64,000 bases of DNA from Hordeum vulgare subsp. vulgare (taxonomy: Eukaryota > Streptophyta > Magnoliopsida > Poales > Poaceae). A program made the translations under genes and the position numbers. Below, one piece after another: positions 9,927 through 22,992 of this stretch. The stretch is taken from the NCBI RefSeq assembly GCF_904849725.1, contig NC_058524.1, positions 27,373,001 to 27,437,000 of the forward strand, read 5' to 3'. Every line of letters starts with the position of its first letter. Positions within the stretch are counted from its first letter, which is position 1. The notes beneath the pieces were generated by a model that saw only the letters and a program-made list of their open reading frames with translations, did no database searches and was not told where the DNA came from.

Positions 9927-11858
9927 TTACATTGTAATAAATCTAACACCCATACAGTTCTGGTGTCGATCATGTTTTGGCCGTGGAAGAGGTTTAGTCA
10001 GCGGGTCTGCTACATTCAGATCCGTGTGCACTTTGCATATATTTACGTCCTCCTCCTCGACGTAGTCGCGGATGAGGTTGAAGCGTCGTTTGATGTGTCT
10101 GGTCTTCTTGTGAAACCTTGGTTCCTTTGCTAAGGCAATGGCACGAGTGTTGTCACAGAACAAGGTTATTGGATCCAGTGCACTTGGCACCACTCCAAGA
10201 TCCGTCATGAACTGCTTCATCCAGACACCCTCCTTAGCCGCCTCCGAGGCAGCCATGTACTCTGCTTCATATGTAGAATCTGCTACGACGCTTTGCTTGG
10301 AACTGCACCAGCTTACTGCACCCCCATTAAGAATAAATACGTATCCGGTTTGCGACTTAGAGTCGTCCGGATCTGTGTCAAAGCTTGCATCGACGTAACC
10401 TTTTACGGCGAGCTCTTCGTCACCTCCATACACGAGAAACATCTCCTTAGTCCTTTTCAGGTACTTCAGGATATTCTTGACCGCTGTCCAGTGATCCACT
10501 CCTGGATTACTCTGGAACCTACCTGCCATACTTATGGCCAGGCTAACATCCGGTCTAGTGCACAACATCGCATACATGATAGAACCTATGGCTGAAGCAT
10601 AGGGGACGGAGCGCATATGCTCTCTATCTTCATAAGTTGCTGGGCACTGAGTCTTACTCAATCTCGTACCTTGTAGAACTGGCAAGAACCCTTTCTTGGA
10701 CTGTTCCATTTTGAACCTTTTCAAAACTTTATCAAGGTATGTGCTTTGTGAAAGTCCTATGAGGCGTTTTGATCTATCCCTATAGATCTTAATGCCTAGT
10801 ATGTAAGCAGCTTCTCCTAGGTCCTTCATAGAGAAACTTTTATTCAAGTAACCTTTTATGCTCTCCAAAACCTCCACGTTGTTTCCAATCAGTAATATGT
10901 CATCCACATATAATATTAGAAACGCCACAGAGCTCCCACTCACTTTCTTGTAAATACAAGATTCTCCAACCACTTGTATAAACCCAAATGCTTTGATTAC
11001 CTCATCAAAGCGTTTGTTCCAACTCCGAGATGCTTGCACCAGTCCATAAATGGATCGCTGGAGCTTGCACACCTTGTCAGCATTTTTAGGATCGACAAAA
11101 CCTTCGGGTTGCATCATATACAACTCTTCCTTAAGGAAACCGTTAAGGAATGCCGTTTTGACATCCATCTGCCAGATTTCATAATCGAAAAATGCAGCTA
11201 TTGCTAACATGATTCTGACGGACTTAAGCATCGCTACGGGTGAGAAGGTCTCATCGTAGTCAACTCCTGGAACTTGTGAAAAACCCTTTGCCACAAGTCG
11301 AGCTTTATAAACGGTCACATTACCGTCAGTGTCCGTCTTCTTCTTAAAGATCCATTTGTTCTGAATAGCCCTGCGGCCCTCAGGCAGTATCTCCAAAGTC
11401 CACACTTTGTTCTCATACATGGATCCTATCTCGGATTTTATGGCTTCTAGCCATTTATTGGAATCTGGGCCCACCATTGCTTCTTCATAATTTGCAGGTT
11501 CGTTGTTGTCTAACAACATGATTGATAAGACGGGATTAACGTACCACTCTGGAGCAGCGCGTGATCTCGTCGACCTGCGTGGTTCAACAGAAACTTGAAC
11601 TGGAATTTCATGATCATCATCATTAACTTCCTCCTCAACCAGCGTCGCAACGACAGAGGTTTCCCCTTGCCCTGCGCCACCATCTAGAGGGATGAGAGGT
11701 TCGACAACCTCGTCAAGTTCTATCTTCCTCCCACTCAATTCTCTCGAGAGAAACTCCTTCTCGAGAAAAGTTCCTTTCTTAGCAACAAACACTTTGCCCT
11801 CGGATTGAGATAGAAGGAGTACCCAACTGTCTCCTTTGGGTAACCTATGAAGACGCAT
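9927..11858 (-). pseudogene. Copia copy 1 polyprotein, integrase tail, RT and RNase H
   Basis: A 643-codon frame continues the polyprotein after a frameshift. Reverse transcriptase is shown by the KTAFLNGFLKEELYM block and the catalytic YVDDILLIGN. RNase H follows with YVDASFDTDPDD, AEYMAASEAAKEGVW and HKKTRHIKRRFN. The stretch VEPRRSTRSRAAPEWY between integrase and RT is typical of the family. The separate frame results from a single missing T near 11804-11806: copy 2 reads GGATTTGAG where copy 1 reads GGATTGAG. The ATG at the start of the frame is not a real initiation site. All visible catalytic residues of RT and RNase H are kept. Confidence 0.93.
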
Positions 11859-13906
11859 TTTTCCGCTTTGGGTTCCAGCTTTTCAGGCTGAAGCTTTTTG
11901 ACATAACAATCACATCCCCAAACTTTAAGAAACGACAACTTTGGCCTTTTGCCATACCACAGTTCGTATGGTGTCGTCTCAACGGATTTTGATGGTGCCC
12001 TATTTAAAGTGAATGCAGCTGTTTCTAATGCATAACCCCAAAAAGATAATGGCAAATCAGTAAGAGACATCATAGATCGCACCATCTCTAACAAAGTACG
12101 ATTACGACGTTCAGACATACCATTACGCTGTGGTGTTCCAGGCGGTGTTAACTGCGAAACAATTCCACATTGTCTTAAGTGAGCACCAAACTCGAAACTC
12201 AGATATTCACCCCCACGATCAGACCGTAGGAACTTGATCTTCTTGTTACGATGATTTTCCACTTCACTCTGAAATTGCTTGAACTTTTCAAATGTTTCAG
12301 ACTTGTGCTTCATCAAGTAGACATAACCATATCTACTTAAATCGTCAGTGAAGGTGAGGAAATAACGATATCCGCCGCGTGCCTCTACGCTCATTGGACC
12401 ACACACATCGGTATGTATGATTTCCAACAAGTCACTTGCACGCTCCATTGATCCGGAGAACGGAGTCTTAGTCATCTTGCCCATGAGGCATGGTTCGCAC
12501 GTGTCAAGTGAATCAAAGTCAAGTGACTCCAAAAGTCCATCAGCATGGAGTTTCTTCATGCGCTTTACACCAATATGACCCAAGCGGCAGTGCCACAAAA
12601 ATATGGCGCTATCATTGTTTACTCTAACTCTTTTGGTCTCAATGTTATGTATATGCGTATCGCTATCAAGATTCAATATGAACAATCCTCTCACATTCGG
12701 TGCATGACCGTAAAAGATGTTACTTATAGAAATAGAACAACCATTATTCTCAGACTTAAAAGAGTAACCGTCTCGCAATAAACAAGATCCAGATATAATG
12801 TTCATGCTCAACGCAGGCACTAAATAACAATGATTTAAGTTCATCACTAATCCCGATGGTAGCTGAAGTGACACTGTGCCGACGGCGATTGCATCAACCT
12901 TGGAACCATTTCCTACGCGCACCGTCACTTCGTCTTTCGCCAGCCTTCGTCTATTCCGCAGTTCCTGTTTCGAGTTGCAAATGTGAGCAACAGAACCGGT
13001 ATCGAATACCCAGGCACTACTACGAGAGCCGGTTAAGTACACATCAATAACATGTATATCAAATATACCTGATTTTTCTTTGCCCACCTTCTTATCTGCC
13101 AGATACTTGGGGCAATTGCGCTTCCAGTGACCCATACCCTTGCAATAGAAGCACTCTGTTTCAGGCTTAGGTCCAGCCTTGGGTTTCTTCGGCGGATTGG
13201 CAACAGGCTTGCCGCTCTTCTTCGAATTTCCCTTCTTGCCTTTGCCGTTTCTCTTGAAACTAGTGGTCTTGCTCACCATCAACACTTGATGCTCTTTACG
13301 GAGTTCAGACTCTGCGACTTTCAGCATCGCAAACAACTCGCCGGGAGACTTGTTCATCCCTTGCATGTTGTAGTTCAACACAAAGCCTTTATAGCTTGGC
13401 GGCAGTGATTGAAGGATTCTGTCAGTGATAGCCTCTTGCGGGAGTTCAATCCCCAGCTCAGCTAGACGGTTTGAGTACCCAGACATTTTGAGCACATGTT
13501 CACTGACAGATGAGTTTTCCTCCATCTTGCAAGCATAGAATTTATTGGAGGTCTCATACCTCTCGATCCGGGCGTTCTTCTGAAAGATAAACTTCAACTC
13601 CTGGAACATCTCAAATGCTCCATGACGCTCAAAGCGACGTTGAAGTCCCGGTTCTAAGCCATACAAGACTGCACATTGAACTATTGAGTAGTCCTCCTTA
13701 CGTGCTAACCAAGCGTTCTTAACATCCTGATCAGCCGTAGCGGGTGGTTCATCTCCTAGCACAGCATTAAGGACATAATCCTTCTTCCCAGCTTGTAAGA
13801 TTAGCTTAAGATTACGAGCCCAGTCTACAAAGTTGCTTCCATCATCTTTCAACTTAGCTTTCTCTAGGAACGTATTAAAATTCAGGATGACTGTCGCGTG
13901 AGCCAT
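11735..13906 (-). pseudogene. Copia copy 1 polyprotein, gag, protease and integrase
   Basis: The frame starts with MAHATVILNFN, the gag start of this family. Gag occupies about residues 1-290 and includes a CCHC zinc knuckle CFYCKGMGHWKRNC at about 252-265. The aspartic protease motif VFDTGS lies at about 300-305. Integrase has the HHCC zinc domain (HCRLGH near 439 to CEPC near 470) and the DDE core, with HTD near 500, a TDD near 520-530 and GTPQRNGMSE, whose Glu completes the triad. The last 30 or so residues are out of register because of the frameshift near 11805. Apart from that slip the copy looks complete. Confidence 0.94.
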
Positions 13907-15148
13907 GATCTACAACACAAATATTTTCAAAGTGGACTTAGACTATGTTCAAGATAATTAGAGTTCAACTTAATCAAATTATATGCTAAACTCCCACTCA
14001 AAAAGTACATCTCTCTAGTCATTTGAGTGGTTCATGATCCACTTACACTATCCCAAGTCCGATCATCACGTGAGTTGAGTATAGTTTCAGTGGTAAGCAT
14101 CCCTATGCTAATCATATCAACTATATGATTCATGATCGACCTTTCGGTCTCATGTGTTCCGAGGCCATGTCTGCACATGCTAGGCTCGTCAAGCTTAACC
14201 CGAGTGTTCCGCATGCGCAACTGTTTTGCACCCGTTGTATGTGAACGTTGAGTCTATCACACCCGATCATCACGTGGTGTCACGAAACGACGAACTGTAG
14301 CAACGGTGCACAGTCGGGGAGAACACAATTTCGTCTTGAAATTTTAGTGAGAGATCACCTCATAATGCTACCGTCGTTCTAAGCAAAATAAGGTGCATAA
14401 AAGGATTAACATCACATGCAATTCATAAGTGACATGATATGGCCATCATCACGTGCTTCTTGATCTCCATCACCAAAACACCGGCACGATCTTCTTGTCA
14501 CCGGCGCCACACCATGATCATCCATCAACGTGTCGCCATCGGGGTTGTCGTGCTACTTATGCTATTACTACTAAAGCTACATCCTAGCAAAATAGTAAAC
14601 GCATCTGCAAGCACAAACGTTAGTATAAAGACAACCCTATGGCTCTTGCCGGTTGCCGTACCATCGACGTGAAAGTCGATATTTCTATTACAACATTATC
14701 ATCTCATACATCCAATATATCACATCACATCGTTGGCCATATCACATCACAATCATACCCTGCAAAAACAAGTTAGACGTCCTCTAATTTTGTTGTTGCA
14801 TGTTTTACGTGGTGACTAAGGGTATCTAGTAGGATCGCATCTTACTTACGCAAACACCACAACGGAGATATATGATTTGCTATTTAACCTCATCCAAGGA
14901 CCTCCTCGGTCAAATCCGATTCAACTAAAGTTGGAGAAACCGTCACTTTCCAGTCATCTTTGAGCAAAGGGGGTTACTCGTAACGATGAAACCAGTCTCT
15001 CGTAAGCGTACGAGTAATGTCGGTCCAAGCCGCTTCAATCCAACAATACCGCGGAATCAAGAAAAGACTAAGGAGGGCAGCAAAACGCACATCACCGCCC
15101 ACAAAAACTTTTGTGTTCTACTCGAGAAGACATCTACGCATGAACCTA
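13907..15148 (-). other. Untranslated leader of copia copy 1
   Basis: About 1.2 kb lies between the primer binding site and gag. It contains a 62-codon minus-strand frame (14032-14220) that is also open in copy 2 (24060-24248). Long leaders with upstream ATGs are known in BARE-1. No conserved domain is seen. Confidence 0.7.
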
Positions 15149-15162
15149 GCTCATGATGCCAC
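15149..15162 (-). other. Primer binding site of copia copy 1
   Basis: On the minus strand GTGGCATCATGAGC directly follows the 5' LTR. It resembles the initiator-Met tRNA complement TGGTATCAGAGC with one substitution and one extra base. Confidence 0.6.
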
Positions 15163-16989
15163 TGTTGGGGAACGTCGCATGGGAAACAAAAATTTTCCTA
15201 CGCGCACGAAGACCTATCATGGTGATGTCCATCTACGAGAGGGGATGAGTGATCTACGTACCCTTGTAGATCGTACAGCAGAAGCGTTAGAGAACGCGGT
15301 TGATGTAGTGGAACGTCCTCACGTCCCTCGATCCGCCCCGCGAACAATCCCGCGATCAGTCCCACGATCTAGTACCGAACGGACGGCACCTCCGCGTTCA
15401 ACACACGTACAACTTGACGATGATCTCGGCCTTCTTGATCCAGCAAGAGAGACGGAGAGGTAGAAGAGTTCTCCGGCAGCGCGACGGTGCTCCGGAGGTT
15501 GGTGATGATCTTGTCTCAGCAGGGCTCCGCCCGAGCTCCGCAGAAACGCGATCTAGAGGAAAAACTATGGAGGTATGTGGTCGGGCAGCCGTGAGAAAGT
15601 CGTCTGAAATCAGCCCTAATTGCTCCATATATATAGGAGGAGGGGGGTGGACCTTTCCTTGGGGTCCAAGGGACCCTCAAGGGGTCGGCCGAGCCAAGGG
15701 GGGAGGACTCCCCCCCCCAAACCGAGTTGGACTTGGTTTGGTGGGAGGAGTCCCCCTCCCTTCCCACTTCCTCCCTCTTTTTTTTTCTTTTCCTTTGATT
15801 CTTTATTCTTGGCGCATAGGCCCCCTTGGGGCTGTCCCACCAGCCCACTAAGGGCTGGTGTGTCTCCCCAAAGCCTATGGGCTTCCCCGGGGTGGGTTGC
15901 CCCCCCCCCCCCGGTGAACTCCCGGAACCCATTCGTCATTCCCGGTACATTCCCGGTAACTCCGAAAACCTTCCGGTAATCAAATGAGGTCATCCTATAT
16001 ATCAATCTTCGTTTCCGGACCATTCCAGAAACCCTCGTGACGTCCGTGATCTCATCCGGGACTCCGAACAACATTCAGTAACCAACCATATAACTCAAAT
16101 ACGCATAAAACAACGTCGAACCTTAAGTGTGCAGACCCTGCGGGTTCGAGAACTATGTAGACATGACCCGAGAGACTCCTCGGTCAATATCCAATAGCGG
16201 GACCTGGATGCCCATATTGGATCCTACATATTCTACGAAGATCTTATCGTTTGAACCTCAGTGCCAAGGATTCGTATAATCCCGTATGTCATTCCCTTTG
16301 TCCTTCGGTATGTTACTTGCCCGAGATTCGATCGTCAGTATCCGCATACCTATTTCAATCTCGTTTACCGACAAGTCTCTTTACTCGTTCCGCAATACAA
16401 GATCCCGCAACTTACACTAAGTTACATTGCTTGCAAGGCTTGTGTGTGATGTTGTATTACCGAGTGGGCCCCGAGATACCTCTCCGTCATACGGAGTGAC
16501 AAATCCCAGTCTTGATCCATACTAACTCAACTAACACCTTCGGAGATACCTGTAGAGCATCTTTATAGTCACCCAGTTACGTTGCGACGTTTGATACACA
16601 CAAAGCATTCCTCCGGTGTCAGTGAGTTATATGATCTCATGGTCATAGGAATAAATACTTGACACGCAGAAAACAGTAGCAACAAAATGACACGATCAAC
16701 ATGCTACGTCTATTAGTTTGGGTCTAGTCCATCACGTGATTCTCCCAATGACGTGATCCAGTTATCAAGCAACAACACCTTGTTCATAATCAGAAGACAC
16801 TGACTATCATCGATCAACTGGCTAGCCAACTAGAGGCATGCTAGGGACGGTGTTTTGTCTATGTATCCACACATGTAAATGAGTCTTTATTCAATACAAT
16901 CATAGCATGGATAATAAACTATTATCTTGATACAGGAATTATAATAATAACTATACATTTATTATTGCCTCTAGGGCATAATTCCAACA
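15163..16989 (-). repeat. 5' LTR of copia copy 1
   Basis: 1,827 bp bounded by TG...CA on the plus strand. A minus-strand TATA-like CCTATATATATGG lies at about 15625-15637 and is a candidate promoter element, also present in the other LTRs. Differences from the 3' LTR are few, mostly substitutions and length changes in C and T runs near 15700-15915. Confidence 0.92.
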
Positions 16990-16994
16990 AGATA

Positions 16995-17369
16995 GGAGCA
17001 TGACCTCGTTGGACTTGAACTGTTGATGGTTCCATTTGAGGAGTTCTTCCCGTTTTTCAATCTAAAGGCCCTCGATAAATTAATGATCACTTGCTACTGC
17101 CTGTAAGTAGTACTACTTCTGTCATTAAGTCTCTATATATAGGTCAGCTCTTTCATTGCATGAATTTTTAATTATCCTCACTATATTATATGCAGATTAA
17201 AGATCGTCGAATTGAAGAAAAGACAAATCGGTGATATTGGGTTCATTAACACAAATCTCGTAGATGCATTTATGATTAAATCTCAGGCCAAAGATACCGA
17301 GGCCAACCTGCTACAATCGTTTGTATTGAATCAAAACAAAGCTATAATACTCTTCCCTTACGAATTCCA
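16995..17369 (+). pseudogene. Ulp1-like gene of CACTA A, middle exons
   Basis: Directly after copia copy 1 the coding sequence resumes with an in-frame TAG at the junction (AGA TAG GAG). The motif ALDKLMITCYCL ends the exon at 17102 (GT donor at 17103), and the same motif ends the matching exon in element B (ALDKLLMSCYCL). The next exon runs from 17196 (after TGCAG) to 17369 and ends at KAIILFPYEF, the strand just before the catalytic His. The GTGAGTG donor at 17370 opens an intron that CACTA B has entered 16 bases further on. Confidence 0.8.
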
Positions 17370-17387
17370 GTGAGTGTTACTGTCTTG

Positions 17388-17660
17388 CACTAGTGGGGAC
17401 AGGGCCTATAGCCCCGGCCCGTAAGGGGCTTTAGTCCCGGTTCACCAACCGGGACTAAAGGGGCGGGACTAAAGGCCTAACCTTTCGTCCCGGACCTCTT
17501 ACAAGCCGGGACTAACGGTGCTCCACGTGGGTGCCTCGTAGCGCCCCAGGGGTAGGCCCTTTAGTCCCGGTTCGTTACACGGACCGGGACTAAAGATTTT
17601 CAGATTTTGCTGGTAACGAACCGGGACTAAAGATTTTCAGATTTTGGTGGTTTTTGGGGT
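17388..17660. repeat. Left subterminal repeats of CACTA B
   Basis: Inverted pairs of TTTAGTCCCGGTT and AACCGGGACTAAAG recur in the first 270 bp, for example at about 17430-17460 and 17560-17635. These are the usual transposase-binding arrays of CACTA elements. Confidence 0.85.
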
Positions 17661-17889
17661 TTTTTTTAATGAAATTATTTTTGGGTTTTAGGGTTTAGGT
17701 GTTCGGGATATTGACGTGATGCCTCGTTTGGTGTTCGGGAATTAGTTTTCATATAATTTAAATAGAAATAATTATGCATATATATATATATAAGATTAAC
17801 TTATCTTACAAGCGAGCATATATATACAATTATATGGAGATGTGAATTATCGGGACTAGAGCCCGTCTATTCGATTACATGGACGAACA

Positions 17890-18021
17890 TCAGTAATGGC
17901 CCTTAGCTACACTAAATCGTCCTTTGAGCTCTATAACTTCCGTCCTCAGAAATCCCGCAAGCTCCTCTTCAAGAGCAATCGCGCGTTGCTCTGGTAGGAC
18001 CTTCGTCCTCATGGCCGTGTG
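17890..18021 (-). pseudogene. Last exon of the Ulp1-like gene, unit A1
   Basis: Minus-strand exon with the motif VLPEQRAIALEEELAGFL, the C-terminal helix of the protease, ending at a TGA at 17890-17892. It is separated from the preceding exon by copia copy 2, which lies in the intron. This copy lacks the stop codon seen in the matching exon of A2. Confidence 0.75.
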
Positions 18022-18098
18022 CTATATAAGAAGAGGAGATGAATATGAATATCAATCATGATAACAAAGAATGACGGGTAAAAATAGAGGTGTGAATG

Positions 18099-19901
18099 TG
18101 TTGGGGAATGTCGCATAGGAAACAAAAAAAATTCTACGCGCACGAAGACCTATCATGGTGATGTCCATCTACGAGAGGGGATGAGTGATCTACGTACCCT
18201 TCTAGATCGTACAGCAGAAGCGTTAGTGAACGCGGTTGATGTAGTGGAACGTCCTCACGTCCCTCGATCCGCCCCGCGAACAATCCCGCGATCAGTCCCA
18301 CGATCTAGTACCGAACGGACGACACCTCCGCGTTCAGCACACGTACAGCTCGACGATGATCTCGGCCTTCTTGATCCAGCAAGAGAGACGGAGAGGTAGA
18401 AGAGTTCTCCGGCAGCGTGACGACGCTCCGGAGGTTGGTGATGACCTTGTCTCAGCAGGGCTCCGCCCGAGCTCCGTAGAAACGCGATCTAGAGGAAAAA
18501 CCGTGGAGGTATGTGGTCGGGCTGCCGTAAAAAATTCGTCTCAAATCAGCCCCAATACCTCCGTATATATAGGTGGGAGGGAGGGGACCTTGCCTTGGGG
18601 CTCAAGGGTCGGCCGAGTCCAAGGGGGGAATGTTCCCCCCCCCCAAACCGAGTTGGACTTGGTTTGGTGGGTGGGAGTCCTTCCCTTCCTTCCCACCTCC
18701 CTTTTTTTTCTCTTTGATTTTTATCTCTATGGCGCATAGGGCCCTTTTGGTCTGTCCCACCAACCCACTAAGGGCTGGTGCGCCACCCTTATGCCCTATG
18801 GGCTTCCCCGGGGTGGGTTGCCCCCCCGGTGAACTCCCGGAACCCATTCGTCATTCCCGGTACATTCCCGGTAACTCCGAAAACCTTCCGGTAATCAAAT
18901 GAGGTCATCCTATATATCAATCTTCGTTTCCGGACCATTCCGGAAACCCTCGTGACGTCCGTGATCTCATCCGGGACTCCGAACAACATTCGGTAACCAA
19001 CCATATAACTCAAATACACATAAAACAACGTCGAACCTTAAGTGTGCAGACCCTGCGGGTTCGAGAACCATGTAGACATGACCCGAGAGACTCCTCGGTC
19101 AATATCCAATAGCGGGACCTGGATGCCCATATTGGATCCTACATATTCTACGAAGATCTTATCGTTTGAACCTCAGTGCCAAGAATTCATATAATCCCGT
19201 ATATCATTCCCTTTGTCCTTCGGTATGTTACTTGCCCGAGATTCGATCGTTAGTATCCGCATACCTATTTCAATCTCGTTTACCGGCAAGTCTCTTTACT
19301 CATTCCGTAATACAAGATCCCACAACTTACACTAAGTCACATTGCTTGCAAGGCTTGTGTGTGATGTTGTATTACCGAGTGGGCCCCGAGATACCTCTCC
19401 GTCACGCGGAGTGACAAATCCCAGTCTTGATCCATACTAACTCAACTAACACCTTCGGAGATATCTGCAGAGCATCTTTATAGTCACCCAGTTACGTTGC
19501 GACGTTTGATACACACAAAGCATTCTCCGGTGTCAGTGAGTTATATGATCTCATGGTCATAGGAATAAATACTTGACACGCAGAAAACAGTAGCAACAAA
19601 ATGACACGATCAACATGCTACGTCTATTATTTTGGGTCTAGTCCATCACGTGATTCTCCTAACGACGTGATCCAGTTATCAAGCAACAACACTTTGTTCA
19701 TAATCAGAAGACACTGACTATCTTTGATCAACTGGCTAGCCAACTAGAGGCTTGCTAGGGACGGTGTTTTGTCTATGTATCCACACATGTAAATGAGTCT
19801 TCATTCAATACAATTATAGCATGGATAATAAACGATTATCTTGATACAGGAATTATAATAATAAGTATATTTATTATTGCCTCTAGGGCATAATTCCAAC
19901 A
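18099..19901 (-). repeat. 3' LTR of copia copy 2
   Basis: 1,803 bp with intact TG...CA ends, next to the polypurine tract (19902-19914, read on the minus strand as GCAAGTGGGAGAT). Confidence 0.92.
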
Positions 19902-19953
19902 ATCTCCCACTTGCACTAGAGTCAATAATCTAGCCCTCACATCATCATGCGAA

Positions 19954-22900
19954 TTACATTGTAATAAATCTAACACCCATACAGTTCTGGTGTTGATCAT
20001 GCTTTGGCCGTGGAAGATGTTTAGTCAGCGGGTCTGCTACATTCAGATCCGTGTGCACTTTGCATATATTTACGTCCTCTCCCTCGACGTAGTCGCGGAT
20101 GAGGTTGAAGCGTCGTTTGATGTGTCTGGTCTTCTTGTGAAACCGTGGTTCCTTTGCTAAGGCAATGGCACCCGTGTTGTCACAAAACAAGGTTATTGGA
20201 TTCAGTGCGCTTGGCACCACTCCAAGATCCGTCATGAACTGCTTCATCCAGACACCCTCCTTAGCCGCCTCCGAGGCAGCCATGTACTCCGCTTCACATG
20301 TAGAATCTGCTACGACGCTTTGCTTGGAACTGCACCAGCTTACCGCACCCCCATTAAGAATAAATACGTATCCGGTTTGCGAGTTAGAGTCGTCCGGATC
20401 TGTGTCAAAGCTTGCATCAACGTAACCTTTTACGGCGAGCTCTTCGTCACCTCCATACACGAGAAACATCTCCTTAGTCCTTTTCAGGTACTTCAGGATA
20501 TTCTTGACCGCTGTCTAGTGATCCACTCCTGGATTACTCTGGAACCTACCCGCCATACTTATGGCCAGGCTAACATCCGGTCTAGTGCACAGCATTGCAT
20601 ACATGATAGAACCTATGGCTGAAGCATAGGGGACGGAGCGCATATGCTCTCTATCTTCATCAGTTGCTGGGCACTGAGTCTTACTCAATCTCGTACCTTG
20701 TAGAACTGGCAAGAACCCTTTCTTGGACTGTTCCATTTTGAACCTCTTCAAAACTTTATCAAGGTATGTGCTTTGTGAAAGTCCTATCAGGCGTTTTGAT
20801 CTATCCCTATAGATCTTAATGCCTAGAATGTAAGCAGCTTCTCCTAGGTCCTTCATAGAGAAACTTTTATTCAAGTAATCCTTTATGCTCTCTAAAAACT
20901 CCACGTCGTTTCCAATCAGCAATATGTCATCCACATATAATATTAGAAACGCTACAGATCTCCCACTCACTTTCTTGTAAATACAAGATTCTCCAACCAC
21001 TTGTATAAACCCAAATGCTTTGATCACCTCATCAAAGCATTTGTTCCAACTCCGAGATGCTTGCACCAGTCCATAAATGGATCGCTGGAGCTTGCACACC
21101 TTGTTAGCATTCTTAGGATCGACAAAACCTTCGGGTTGTATCATATACAACTCTTCCTTAAGGAAACCGTTAAGGAACGCCGTTTTGACATCCATCTGCC
21201 AGATTTCATAATCGAAAAATGCAGCTATTGCTAACATGATTCTGACGGACTTAAGCATCGCTACGGGTGAGAATGTCTCATCGTAGTCAACTCCTTGAAC
21301 TTGTGAAAAACCCTTCGCCACAAGTCGAGCTTTATAAACGGTCACATTGCCGTCAGCGTCCGTCTTCCTCTTAAAGATCCATTTGTTCTGAATAGCCTTG
21401 CGGCCCTCAGGTAGTACCTCCAAAGTCCACACTTTGTTCTCATACATGGATCCTATCTCGGATTTCATGGCTTCTAGCCATTTGTTGGAATCTGGGCCCA
21501 CCATTGCTTCTTCATAATTCGCAGGTTCATTGTTGTCTAACAACATGATTGATAAGACGGGATTACCATACCACTCTGGAGCTGCACGTGGTCTCGTCGA
21601 CCTGCGTGGTTCGACAGAAACTTGAACCGGAGTTTCATGATCATCATCATTAACTTCCTCCTCAACCGGCGTCGCAACGACAGAGGTTTCCCCTTGCCCT
21701 ACGACACCATGCAGAGGGATGAGAGGTTCGACAACCTCGTCAAGTTCTATCTTCCTCCCATTCAATTCTCTCGAGAGAAACTCCTTGTCGAGAAAAGCTC
21801 CGTTTTTAGCAACAAACACTTTGCCTTCGGATTTGAGATAGAAGGTGTACCCAACTGTCTCTTTTGGGTAACCTATGAAGACGCACCTTTCCGCTTTGGG
21901 TTCCAGCTTTTCAGGCTGAAGCTTTTTGACATAAGCATCACATCCCCAAACTTTAAGAAACGACAACTTTGGCCTTTTGCCGTACCACAGTTCGTATGGT
22001 GTCGTCTCAACGAATTTTGATGGTGCCCTATTTAAAGTGAATGCAGCTGTTTCTAATGCATAACCCCAAAATGATAATGGCAAATCGGTAAGAGACATCA
22101 TAGATCGCACCATCTCTAGTAGAGTACGATTATGACGTTCGGACACACCATTACGCTGTGGTGTTCCAGGCGGTGTTAACTGTGAAACAATTCCACATTG
22201 TCTTAAGTGAGTACCAAACTCGAAACTCAGATATTCACCCCCACGATCAGACCGTAGGAACTTGATCTTCTTGTTACGATGATTTTCCACTTCACTCTGA
22301 AATTGCTTGAACTTTTCAAATGTTTCAGACTTGTGCTTCATCAAGTAGACATAACCATATCTACTCAAATCGTCAGTGAAGGTGAGAAAATAACGATATC
22401 CGCCGCGTGCCTCCACGCTCATCGGACCACACACATCGGTATGTATGATTTCCAACAAGTCACTTTCACGCTCCATTGCTCCGGAGAACGGAGTCTTAGT
22501 CATCTTGCCCATGAGGCATGGTTCGCACGTGTCAAGTGAATCAAAGTCAAGTGACTCCAAAAGTCCATCAGCATGGAGTTTCTTCATGCGCTTTACACCA
22601 ATATGACCTAAGCGGCAGTGCCACAAAAATATGGCGCTATCATTGTTAACTCTAACTCTTTTGGTCTCAATGTTATGTATATGCGTATCGTTATCAAGAT
22701 TCAATATGAACAATCCTCTCACATTAGGTGCATGACCATAAAAGATGTTACTCATAGAAATAGAACAACCATTATTCTCTGACTTAAAAGAGTAACCGTC
22801 TCGCAATAAACAAGATCCAGATATAATGTTGATGCTCAACGCACGCACTAAATAACAATGATTTAAGTTCATCACTAATCCTGATGGTAACTGAAGTGAC

Positions 22901-22956
22901 ACTGTGCCGACGGCGATTGCATCAACCTTGGAACCATTTCCTACACGCATCGTCAT
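19954..22956 (-). pseudogene. Copia copy 2 polyprotein, integrase, RT and RNase H
   Basis: An 813-codon frame (20515-22956) holds the integrase HHCC (HCRLGH ... CEPC) and DDE residues, then RT with YVDDILLIGN. It runs through the site of the copy 1 frameshift without a break, so the original polyprotein was one frame. It stops at 20515-20517, where a TGG Trp codon has become TAG (VDH-stop, against VDHW in copy 1). The same frame continues to 19954 with the RNase H motifs DASFDTDPDD and AEYMAASEAAKEG. The ATG at 22956 is internal. Confidence 0.93.
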
Positions 22957-22992
22957 TTCATCTTTCGCCAGCCTTCGTCTATTCCGCAGTTC

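Larger units (their letters stand above)
8065..16989 (-). mobile_element. BARE-1/WIS/Angela-type copia LTR retrotransposon, copy 1
   Basis: A complete 8,925-bp element on the minus strand, flanked by a perfect 5-bp duplication AGATA (8060-8064 and 16990-16994). Both LTRs begin TGTTGG and end CCAACA. In element orientation the LTR starts TGTTGGAATTATGCCCTAG, the hallmark of the BARE-1/Angela group, and the polyprotein matches that group. The order gag, protease, integrase, RT, RNase H is that of copia. The LTRs are very similar, so the insertion is recent. It splits exon 2 of the Ulp1-like gene of element A. One frameshift breaks the polyprotein. Confidence 0.95.
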
